NCBI GenBank assembly: GCA_045613585.1
Contig: JAZLBG010000033.1
Span: 1 to 15,763, forward strand
DNA: 15,763 nt
Source of the DNA: Fimenecus sp045613585
GTDB taxonomy: Bacteria > Bacillota > Clostridia > Oscillospirales > Acutalibacteraceae
Reading direction: 5' to 3'
Of the stretch, positions 7,701-12,792 are shown piece after piece. Position numbers and translations under genes: made by a program. The number at the start of each line of letters is the position of its first letter. The stretch's first letter is position 1. The notes below the pieces were generated by a model. It did not search any database. It was given only the letters and a program-made list of their open reading frames with translations, and had not been told where the DNA came from.

Positions 7701-7964
7701 TTCAAAGGCATCATCAGAAAATCCCGAATATTCTATTTCTGAAGAACCATAAAAAACATCATTCTTAATGATTTCATCTTCAATTTTTTCTTCTATCTCG
7801 CTTTCATTTGTATCAACAACATTTTCGCGAACCATTTCAGATAATTCATTTGCAAAATTATAAAGGTTTTTCTTATCATTCTCTTGTGCAAATGCATAAA
7901 AGCCTTGAGAAACAGATAAAAACGCCATAAGTATTGATAATACAACAGATAAAAGTCTTTTCAT
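4704..7964 (-). CDS. Secreted subtilisin-like (S8) protease with LRR and dockerin modules
   Basis: A 1086-residue exported serine endopeptidase. Order (numbered from ATG 7964): Sec signal peptide 1-26, cleavage near YAFA/QE; acidic linker and I9-like propeptide about 30-150; S8 catalytic domain about 170-450 with D207 in VIDSG, H243 in HGTHVTG, oxyanion N326 in AAGN and S391 in GTSMSAP; chitobiase/HEX C-terminal beta module about 455-535; BspA-type leucine-rich repeats (LRR_5) about 545-868; Ig-like stretch about 870-955; helical linker; type I dockerin about 1026-1086 with calcium loops DVNGDNE and DINGDGE. The dockerin should plug into a cohesin scaffold; LRR_5 often mediates adhesion. The ATG at 7964 is preferred over GTG 7970: GGAGGT (7971-7976) sits 6 nt before the ATG but abuts the GTG. 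The triad is intact, so it should be active. Substrate unknown. Confidence 0.93.
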   Translation of the reverse strand: MKRLLSVVLSILMAFLSVSQGFYAFAQENDKKNLYNFANELSEMVRENVVDTNESEIEEKIEDEIIKNDVFYGSSEIEYSGFSDDAFETQRLIVKSKKSIDYKGAIDCVSGYNNLYILQYNSVLATKLAYKYYLSCDYIDYVEPDIILSAQDDVEVPEINVDGYISDWDDATAEAIEWVSEKIGFSSIEEKLKEMINDDYVLVAVIDSGVDTDHEYFENRLVYSDYNGSSSGERNSVEDDYGHGTHVTGIIVGNTLDNVKIKPYKVLNDMGNGSLSSIAVAVDLAVADGADIINMSLAAQNKSQTMIDSVNNAVANDVNVVAAAGNKGVDLDNVYITPACIDSAITVSATDKNDKLASFSNYDSTIDIAAPGQNIKSCYLNNTYTSMSGTSMSAPQVSAGLAILQTVFLDKPADECEEMIKDYAIAMSELENHNYYGAGLLYLEYLLDGKPTTADPVFSVDSCTFTEPFNVSISCPDKDATIYYIIYNEGNLAAGGLFDGNEYTSPIKITTNTKIAAVAIGKGANPSSIVTAEYERHTDSEEQDFEINASGEITDYYGSNEELVIPEIVQGKVVNGIASGAFKENSFIKKVILPETVSTIKSIAFKDCKKLESISGSSVSILGAQAFIGCENLVSVDFPTLEGIGDYAFSESGIKEIHLESVTDLGSNVFNGCDKLETAILTSVENINIGTFRDCIALKTIDVSSATKISANAFRNTGLERIIIENIEEIGNYAFADNTSLKGVSFPNVNSTGAYVFQNCSSLKFVSLPKLEQLNSNTFNGCSQLSVLYLPSTKVVVKNAFAGSSVQHLKFDCVETIKSLPDTLVNFTVPSTLEKITSIPSTDFKVYGHKGTYAEEIASENNKEFFAVPAIIYEPNDNVDAESGFVFVYAQGFNCTYQWYKNDSISNENGVPIEGAIHCYYKPSRDDKAEAYYCVITSNDGISVDTVTTKAIVNAPEYKDADYTEFYELYEVYQQIDKTLYKEGEFDEVDALFQIDVTQYSLAQQALLDEYVKQIKDLINSAELNYILCDVNGDNEISIVDARLVLKAVLGDVELDMLQTLAADINGDGEVSIADSRAILKMVLDQ

Positions 7965-8001
7965 TTGCACACCTCCAAATTAAAATATCAACACAACGTA
8001 T

Positions 8002-8030
8002 ATTATAAAACATAGTGTATTTGATTTCAA
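8002..8030 (-). promoter_or_regulatory. Sigma-A promoter of the S8 protease gene
   Basis: Read on the minus strand, TTGAAA (8030-8025) and TATAAT (8007-8002) are separated by 17 nt. This is a near-perfect housekeeping promoter. It lies about 40 nt upstream of the start codon at 7964, so the protease has its own promoter and need not be co-transcribed with the peptidase gene upstream. Confidence 0.8.
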
Positions 8031-8079
8031 TAGGTTTCGCTATTATAGGACACATACTTATAATCTGTCTATAAACGGG

Positions 8080-8116
8080 AATAATCCGTATCTCATTGTA
8101 TGAAATACGGACTATT
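8080..8116 (-). terminator. Long hairpin just after the C39-like peptidase gene
   Basis: On the minus strand AATAGTCCGTAT pairs with ATACGGATTATT along 12 bp (one G-T). Inside it an inner TCAT-ACA-ATGA stem makes the whole 37-nt stretch nearly self-complementary. It begins 4 nt beyond the peptidase stop codon and probably ends or protects that mRNA. The T-tract on the minus strand is weak. On the plus strand the same hairpin, with one A-C mismatch, is followed by TTTTT, so it could also stop rightward antisense transcripts. Confidence 0.6.
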
Positions 8117-8119
8117 TTT

Positions 8120-9091
8120 TTAATAATAGAAATATTTATAGAATATTGGATAATCATTCAGAAGATGTTGAAGAGTTGTGCGCTTATTTGAACCCGGGTC
8201 ATTAATTGTGAAACCTGATGCAGTTAATGTATCGTTACCATTATAACCAGTAATAATAACCCAATGCTGTGAGCCATTTGATTTCTTTGCGCCCAACATT
8301 ACAGGTTTACCCTCTTTAAGTTTTTGATATATCTTTTGAAGATAATTAGTACTGCTTGTAACTGCAATATAATTTGACGGCCAATACACATTACCCGAAG
8401 AAGAATAATTTAATTTTTTAGACATAGCATCGGGATAAATGGTAGTTCCTATACGATAGGATTCCATCATAGCGATTGCGGTTGTTGCACAACCGATTTT
8501 GCCAATTGTTTTACCCGAATTACCAATAATAACATTTGCCCATCGGGAATCGGTTTGTTTGTAACTTGGTACTTTCAAGGCTACTTTTGAGTAACCAGAT
8601 GGTGTTGAAGTTGTTGATAAATATTGACTGCTTACAAATCCTGTTTTAGCGCCATTATAGAGAATTTTACTCCAACCATTTAAAGTTGAAAGCACAATAA
8701 CAATTTCACCTTTTGGTAAGCTATCTTTTATACCGTAGTTTACTCCCCCACCACTTCGCACATTAAGTGATGTTGAATTTGTTTTAACTGTTGCAGTTTT
8801 ACCTGAATCAGCTTTAATATAGCTCTTATAACAATAGCCGTATTTACCATCTGCATACTCTACATAATACCAATTTCCTGACTGAGAAATTAATGTTACA
8901 TATGAGCCTTTCGAGAGTGATGTGAGTATGACACTACTTGTTGATGCAGACTTTCGCACATTGAGTTTTCCGCTTGAAACTGTCACAACTCCCGCTTGAG
9001 AAGTAAGTGTTGCGCCATAAGATTTTATAGGCATTATAAAGATTGATAAAGTAATAATTAATGTTAATAAAATTGATAATAACTTTTTCAT
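8120..9091 (-). CDS. Secreted C39-like cysteine peptidase with two SH3b domains
   Basis: A 323-residue exported protein. The order is signal peptide 1-26 (MKKLL..., cleavage near SYGA), first bacterial SH3 domain about 34-94 (GKLNVRKSAS...GYCYKSYIKA), second SH3b about 100-160 (TSLNVRSGGG...GFVSSQYLS), then a papain-fold C39-like (Peptidase_C39_2) domain about 170-323. Its likely active site is Q179 (YKQTDSRW), C201 (KIGCATTAIAM), H276 (SQHWVIITGY) and D298 (INDPG). SH3b modules usually bind peptidoglycan or surface peptides, so the peptidase probably acts at the cell wall, on stem peptides or surface proteins; the substrate is unproven. The ATG at 9091 is chosen because GAGGTGA sits just upstream, rather than a longer start at 9112 that lacks a ribosome binding site. 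It is not an ABC-transporter-linked bacteriocin protease: no membrane or ATPase domain is present. Confidence 0.88.
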   Translation of the reverse strand: MKKLLSILLTLIITLSIFIMPIKSYGATLTSQAGVVTVSSGKLNVRKSASTSSVILTSLSKGSYVTLISQSGNWYYVEYADGKYGYCYKSYIKADSGKTATVKTNSTSLNVRSGGGVNYGIKDSLPKGEIVIVLSTLNGWSKILYNGAKTGFVSSQYLSTTSTPSGYSKVALKVPSYKQTDSRWANVIIGNSGKTIGKIGCATTAIAMMESYRIGTTIYPDAMSKKLNYSSSGNVYWPSNYIAVTSSTNYLQKIYQKLKEGKPVMLGAKKSNGSQHWVIITGYNGNDTLTASGFTINDPGSNKRTTLQHLLNDYPIFYKYFYY

Positions 9092-9124
9092 AGTCACCTC
9101 GTCTTTCTGCATATATGCATGTAT

Positions 9125-9153
9125 ATTTTAACAGAGGTTTTTATAGTTGTTAA
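9125..9153 (-). promoter_or_regulatory. Sigma-A promoter of the C39-like peptidase gene
   Basis: On the minus strand TTAACA (9153-9148) and TAAAAT (9130-9125) have a 17-nt spacer ending in TGT, which gives an extended -10 (TGTTAAAAT). The start would lie about 30 nt before the ATG. A perfect 12-bp palindrome, TGCATATATGCA (9108-9119), sits in the leader just upstream of the ribosome binding site and could be an operator. Confidence 0.6.
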
Positions 9154-9191
9154 TACTCCAAATCTTGTTAAAGAAATATATGGATTTTCTA

Positions 9192-9220
9192 TTGCAATAA
9201 ATCACGTATCATTATATAAT
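9192..9220 (+). promoter_or_regulatory. Sigma-A promoter of the GH43 gene
   Basis: TTGCAA (9192-9197) and TATAAT (9215-9220) are separated by 17 nt, and the ATG follows at 9255. It is divergent from the peptidase promoter; the two -35 boxes are about 38 bp apart. No convincing AraR box or catabolite-responsive element was found between or around them. Confidence 0.75.
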
Positions 9221-9254
9221 TTACCTATATTATATTATTTTGAAAGGGACTATT

Positions 9255-10202
9255 ATGCATTTATTAAAAGTTGACAAATCACATTATGTAGGACAGGCTG
9301 ACCCATATATTCTTAAAAGTAATGGTAGATATTATATTTATGTTACTGGACATGATGCTATTTACGCTTACCATTCAGACAATCTTTTTGACGGATGGGA
9401 ATACCACGGCAAGGTAATGACAATGGAAGGTCACGACTCATTCTGGGCACCAAGCGTCATTGAATTGGACGGAAAATTCTACATGTACAATTCAATTGAA
9501 ATCTACAACGACACACCTGACAAGGGTGGTCACAGAGGTGCTATGCACGTATCTGTTGCAGACAATCCACTTGGACCATTCACAGGCACAAAGCAGATTT
9601 TACATCCATTTTCAATTGACTCACATATTGTGCAAAACGAGGCAGGACTTTTCCTTTTCTACTCTGCTAACCGATTTGAGGGTGAAAGAATAGGTACTTG
9701 CATTTATGTTGACAAGATGCTTGACCCATTCACTCCTGCAGGAAATCCTGTTTTAGTTGTTGAGCCAACACTTGACGAGGATATTTACTGCCGTGACAGA
9801 TATAAAAAAGGTCAGCATTGGCACACAATTGAGGGCGCTTTCTACTTTAAAGAGGGTGACTGGCAGTATCTTATGTATTCAGGTAACTGCTTTGAACAGC
9901 CTACATATTACATTGGATACGCAAGAGCAAAAACTGACGAAACAGACCTTACAAAAATTAAATTTGAAAAATATCCTGATGATACTACCTATTTCCCAGT
10001 CCTTAAAGCAAACGAGTTTGAGGAAGGCACAGGTCACCATTCAATGATTAATGAAGACGGTCAATGGTATGCAATTTATCACGCACGTGACTATGACGAC
10101 GGACTTAACGCAAGTGCTTTTGATGCAAGAAACGCAAGAATTTGCAAGTTGAATGTGGAAGACGGAATCATCACAGCAGAAAGATATAAAGACCATATAT
10201 AA
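9255..10202 (+). CDS. GH43 family glycosidase, probably arabinosidase or xylosidase
   Basis: This 315-residue five-bladed beta-propeller glycoside hydrolase removes L-arabinose or D-xylose from oligosaccharides. The canonical GH43 residues are visible: general base D16 (GQADPYIL), pKa-modulating D122 (SIDSHIV), general acid E193 (HTIEGAFY), the aromatic motif FWAPSV (63-68) and a conserved His pair in GTGHHSM (about 259-264). There is no signal peptide and no carbohydrate-binding module, so it is cytoplasmic and acts on imported oligosaccharides. The ATG at 9255 has GAAAGGGA upstream at the right distance; a TTG at 9240 would overlap that site and is not used. It has its own promoter and terminator, and the arabinose operon 1.4 kb away suggests arabinan-derived substrates. 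Subfamily and exact specificity cannot be set from the sequence alone. Confidence 0.9.
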   Translation: MHLLKVDKSHYVGQADPYILKSNGRYYIYVTGHDAIYAYHSDNLFDGWEYHGKVMTMEGHDSFWAPSVIELDGKFYMYNSIEIYNDTPDKGGHRGAMHVSVADNPLGPFTGTKQILHPFSIDSHIVQNEAGLFLFYSANRFEGERIGTCIYVDKMLDPFTPAGNPVLVVEPTLDEDIYCRDRYKKGQHWHTIEGAFYFKEGDWQYLMYSGNCFEQPTYYIGYARAKTDETDLTKIKFEKYPDDTTYFPVLKANEFEEGTGHHSMINEDGQWYAIYHARDYDDGLNASAFDARNARICKLNVEDGIITAERYKDHI

Positions 10203-10208
10203 AAAGTG

Positions 10209-10238
10209 AAAGCAGTAGGTTAAATCCTACTGCTTTTT
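10209..10238 (+). terminator. Rho-independent terminator of the GH43 gene
   Basis: AAAGCAGTAGG (10209-10219) pairs perfectly over 11 bp with CCTACTGCTTT (10226-10236) across a 6-nt loop, followed by TT. It starts 6 nt after the GH43 stop codon and ends just before the tRNA promoter. Confidence 0.9.
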
Positions 10239-10239
10239 G

Positions 10240-10268
10240 TTGACAAGATAATCTGCATTTGTTAAAAT
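10240..10268 (+). promoter_or_regulatory. Strong sigma-A promoter of tRNA-Ser
   Basis: A consensus TTGACA (10240-10245) and TAAAAT (10263-10268) are separated by 17 nt, with TGT before the -10 (extended -10). The start is expected near 10275, about 10 nt before the mature tRNA 5' end. The -35 box begins directly after the T-run of the GH43 terminator. Confidence 0.85.
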
Positions 10269-10284
10269 AATCAAGTAATTTTTT

Positions 10285-10376
10285 GGAGATGTACCCAAGT
10301 GGTTGAAGGGTCCGCACTCGAAATGCGGTAGGTCGTGAATAGCGGCGCAAGAGTTCAAATCTCTTCATCTCCGCCA
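10285..10376 (+). tRNA. tRNA-Ser(CGA)
   Basis: A class II tRNA of 92 nt. The acceptor stem GGAGATG pairs with CATCTCC. The D-arm is CCC...GGG, and the anticodon stem CCGCA/TGCGG encloses loop CTCGAAA with anticodon CGA, which reads UCG serine codons. A long variable arm (about 10329-10350) typical of serine tRNAs is followed by T-arm AAGAG-TTCAAAT-CTCTT, discriminator G, and an encoded CCA (10374-10376). It has its own strong promoter and a hairpin directly behind it. Confidence 0.95.
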
Positions 10377-10406
10377 AAATGACCTTTCAATAATGAAAGG
10401 TCATTT
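10377..10406 (+). terminator. Perfect 13-bp hairpin after the tRNA, weak terminator
   Basis: AAATGACCTTTCA (10377-10389) and TGAAAGGTCATTT (10394-10406) form a perfect 13-bp stem with an ATAA loop, starting at the base after the tRNA CCA. The sequence downstream, ACTTTAGG, is a poor T-tract, so read-through into the transporter gene 17 nt further on is plausible. Confidence 0.7.
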
Positions 10407-10423
10407 ACTTTAGGTGGTTTAAT

Positions 10424-11530
10424 ATGATTAAAGCTAAAGAGTTTATTAAAAATGAAATTGTGCTGATATTATCTTTTGTTTTGGCAGTAATTTCGGCATT
10501 TTTTGTTACTCCAAATAAAGAATATGTTGAATACATTGATTTTAAGACACTAGGTTTATTGTTTTGTCTTATGGCTGTTATGGCTGGACTTAACAATATG
10601 GGCGTATTCAAATTCATTGCAGAAAAGATGCTTTCAAAGGTGAAAAGCGTTTCAAGTCTTACACTTATATTAGGGTTACTTTGTTTCTTTTCGTCAATGA
10701 TAATTACTAATGATGTGGCACTTATCACATTTGTTCCATTCACGATTACTGCTTTGAAATTATCAAACAAAACAGATAAACTTATATGGATTGTGGCTAT
10801 AGAAACGATTGCTGCAAATCTTGGAAGTATGCTAACTCCTATTGGAAATCCGCAAAATTTATACTTATTCTCTGCTTTTAATATGAGTCTGAGCGACTTT
10901 TTAGTTACTATACTCCCCTATGCTTTTTTATCACTTATTCTTGTAATTATATCGTGTTTTATAACAGGCAAAGGTGAAATTAGTTCTGCTTCATCAGATA
11001 ATAAATATAAATTTTCAAAAATTCATATATGGATTTTCATATCATTATTTGTACTTTCGTTGCTAACTGTTTTCCGCATTATTCCTTGCATTATTACTGT
11101 TATTATTACAATTATTACTCTTTTGATTGCTGACAGAAAAACAATATTTAAAATTGACTATAGTTTGCTTTTCACTTTTATTTTTCTATTCATATTCATT
11201 GGTAATCTTGGCGAAATCACGCCAATAAGTGACTTTTTAAAAAATATTGTTAATGGTAACGAAGTTGTTGTAGGGGTAATTTCAAGTCAAGTTTTTTCAA
11301 ATGTTCCCGCTGCAATTCTGCTTTCGAAATTTACCGAAAATGCACACGCTTTGCTTATTGGTGTAAATCTTGGTGGGCTTGGCACTTTAATTGCATCTAT
11401 GGCAAGTTTGATTTCATTTAAATTTGTGGCAAAAGAAAAAGTCAATATGGTTCAATATATACTGACTTTTACTGTTGTAAACATTGTTTTTCTGATATTC
11501 AATTTAGGATTATGGTTAATTATTAGATAG
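10424..11530 (+). CDS. ArsB/SLC13-type (ion transporter superfamily) permease
   Basis: A 368-residue integral membrane protein with about 10-12 hydrophobic segments. It carries the two-fold internal repeat of the citrate-transporter/ArsB/NhaD superfamily. The first-half motifs are SSMIITNDVALITFVPF (about 90-106) and NLGSMLTPIGNPQN (about 132-145). Their second-half counterparts are SSQVFSNVPAAILLSKF (about 287-303) and GGLGTLIASMASLISF (about 317-332). Such proteins move anions such as dicarboxylates or citrate, arsenite, or Na+/H+; the substrate cannot be told from sequence. The ATG at 10424 has AGGTGG 6 nt upstream. No good promoter separates it from the tRNA-Ser gene, so it may depend on tRNA read-through. 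A bidirectional terminator follows. It has no visible functional tie to the arabinose genes, which are convergent. Confidence 0.85.
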   Translation: MIKAKEFIKNEIVLILSFVLAVISAFFVTPNKEYVEYIDFKTLGLLFCLMAVMAGLNNMGVFKFIAEKMLSKVKSVSSLTLILGLLCFFSSMIITNDVALITFVPFTITALKLSNKTDKLIWIVAIETIAANLGSMLTPIGNPQNLYLFSAFNMSLSDFLVTILPYAFLSLILVIISCFITGKGEISSASSDNKYKFSKIHIWIFISLFVLSLLTVFRIIPCIITVIITIITLLIADRKTIFKIDYSLLFTFIFLFIFIGNLGEITPISDFLKNIVNGNEVVVGVISSQVFSNVPAAILLSKFTENAHALLIGVNLGGLGTLIASMASLISFKFVAKEKVNMVQYILTFTVVNIVFLIFNLGLWLIIR

Positions 11531-11533
11531 AAA

Positions 11534-11561
11534 AAAGGAGTACTCAATTGAGTACTCCTTT
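11534..11561. terminator. Bidirectional terminator, perfect 28-bp palindrome
   Basis: AAAGGAGTACTCAA is followed by its exact reverse complement, with no unpaired spacer in the DNA. It lies 3 nt after the permease stop and 12 nt beyond the stop of the last gene of the arabinose operon. A-rich and T-rich flanks (AAAAAA on the left, TTTAATTATAT on the right) allow termination in both directions. Confidence 0.9.
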
Positions 11562-11573
11562 AATTATATATGT

Positions 11574-12065
11574 TTATTTATGATAACGAAGTGAGCAGAT
11601 GTCGTCACCTTTTGCAATACATTTTGGCAAGTCAAGGACTGCGCCATACTGCTCACCTATTCCGTGGTCACCACACATTGCAATATCGCAAAGAGTTGCT
11701 ATTTCTTCATCAGTACAACCTGCTTTTTGCCATGCTTTTACAAGTGGGCAATAATGGAAATCAATTGAAAGTTTATCGTCTGTGCTTTCAAGAATTTTCA
11801 TTTCAAATACCATCTGTGCAGGTTTTGTAAAAAGAGTTTTGCGAAGACCTACAAGACTATCTGTTTTGCCTTTTTTTACAAGGTTTTCACCATGTGTAAG
11901 TCCACAACGCTTAATTGCAGCGCTGCCGAAATCCCACCAATCAAGTCCACGCTTACCTGCTTCGTCACAAAGAAGATAAAGCCAATATGCACGGTGTTCA
12001 AGCTGTTCACGAACAGCAACGATTAATGGATTTTTGCTTTTTGCTTCATTTTTTACTTTACTCAT
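11574..12065 (-). CDS. ATC-hydrolase-family protein at the end of the ara operon
   Basis: This 163-residue soluble protein resembles the family named L-2-amino-thiazoline-4-carboxylic acid hydrolase (ATC_hyd). The family-like core is FHYCPLVKAWQKAGC (103-117), then CDIAMCGDHG (126-135) and a terminal KGDDICSLRYHK. Cysteines 106, 117, 126, 131, 149 and 157, with H104 and H134, suggest metal, haem or thiol chemistry, but no site is proven. The family name comes from an amino-thiazoline enzyme; I doubt that substrate here. It starts 20 nt after araD with AAGGAT upstream of the ATG and ends at the shared terminator, so it is the last gene of the arabinose operon. The role is unknown; the operon suggests something linked to pentose use, but a hitchhiking gene is possible. 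Confidence 0.75.
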   Translation of the reverse strand: MSKVKNEAKSKNPLIVAVREQLEHRAYWLYLLCDEAGKRGLDWWDFGSAAIKRCGLTHGENLVKKGKTDSLVGLRKTLFTKPAQMVFEMKILESTDDKLSIDFHYCPLVKAWQKAGCTDEEIATLCDIAMCGDHGIGEQYGAVLDLPKCIAKGDDICSLRYHK

Positions 12066-12085
12066 TTTTATCCTTCTTTTACAAA

Positions 12086-12781
12086 TTATTTTTTCTGTCC
12101 GTAATAAGCATTTGCCCCATGTTTACGAAGATAATGTTTATCAAGGAGTTCCTGTTGCATTGTAGGAATCTGTGGATTCATCATAATATTATGCCACGCC
12201 ATAAATGCAAGTTCTTCAAGCACTACCGCATTATGAACTGCATTGTGAGGGTCTGTACCCCAAGTAAATGGGCCATGGCTATGAACAAGAACTGCAGGAA
12301 TATCATTAGGCTCTTTATCATTAAATGTTTCAATAATAACATTACCTGTTTCAAGTTCATATTTACCGCCGATTTCTTCTGGAGTCATTTTGCGAGTACA
12401 AGGAATTTCACCATAGAAATAGTCAGCATGAGTAGTACCAAGCGCAGGGATACCCTTTCCTGCTTGTGCAAATGTTGTTGCCCAACGAGAATGAGTATGA
12501 ACCACACCTTTGATATCAGGGAATGCATTATAAAGAGCTACGTGAGTGTCAGTATCAGATGACGGATTTAAATCACCCTCAACTTTTTTACCAGTTTTAA
12601 GGTCAACAACAACCATATCTTCCGGCTTCATTGTGTCATATTCAACACCTGATGGCTTAATTACCATTAAGCCTTTTTCTCTATCAACACCTGAAACATT
12701 ACCCCAAGTAAATGTTATAAGTCCATATTTTGGCAAAAGCATATTTGCCTCATAAACTTCATTCTTTAATTGTTCAAGCAT
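12086..12781 (-). CDS. araD: L-ribulose-5-phosphate 4-epimerase
   Basis: AraD converts L-ribulose 5-phosphate to D-xylulose 5-phosphate by a zinc-dependent retro-aldol/aldol step, feeding the pentose phosphate or phosphoketolase route. The 231-residue product is the size of Escherichia coli AraD and has the class II aldolase fold signatures TWGNVSG (25-31), IKPSGV (41-46) and SSDTDTH (74-80, D76). The zinc ligands are H95 and H97 (VVHTHSRW) and a third His in VHSHGPFTWG (about 167-169). D120 in THADYFYG matches the E. coli catalytic aspartate. The gene lies 11 nt after araA with AAGGAG before the ATG, and 20 nt before the ATC-hydrolase-family gene. A related fuculose aldolase or UlaF/SgbE epimerase is the alternative, but the araA neighbour settles it. 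Confidence 0.96.
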   Translation of the reverse strand: MLEQLKNEVYEANMLLPKYGLITFTWGNVSGVDREKGLMVIKPSGVEYDTMKPEDMVVVDLKTGKKVEGDLNPSSDTDTHVALYNAFPDIKGVVHTHSRWATTFAQAGKGIPALGTTHADYFYGEIPCTRKMTPEEIGGKYELETGNVIIETFNDKEPNDIPAVLVHSHGPFTWGTDPHNAVHNAVVLEELAFMAWHNIMMNPQIPTMQQELLDKHYLRKHGANAYYGQKK

Positions 12782-12792
12782 AAAGACACTCC

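Noticed and set aside
7965..7970. GTG at 7970 as the protease start
   Set aside because: It abuts the Shine-Dalgarno GGAGGT, so the ribosome could not use it; the ATG at 7964 is correctly spaced.
7876..8157. 93-residue open frame on the minus strand between the two peptidase genes
   Set aside because: It covers the protease promoter, the hairpin and the protease signal peptide region, has no ribosome binding site and no family resemblance.
9198..9216. Possible AraR operator around the ACGT core in the GH43 promoter spacer
   Set aside because: Only the central four bases are symmetric; the flanks do not match the known AraR palindrome.
9240..9254. TTG at 9240 as the GH43 start
   Set aside because: It overlaps the GAAAGGGA ribosome binding site of the ATG at 9255.
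11915..12562. 215-residue open frame on the plus strand
   Set aside because: It overlaps araD and the ATC-hydrolase-family gene in antisense; the Cys/His-rich low-complexity translation is typical of a shadow frame.
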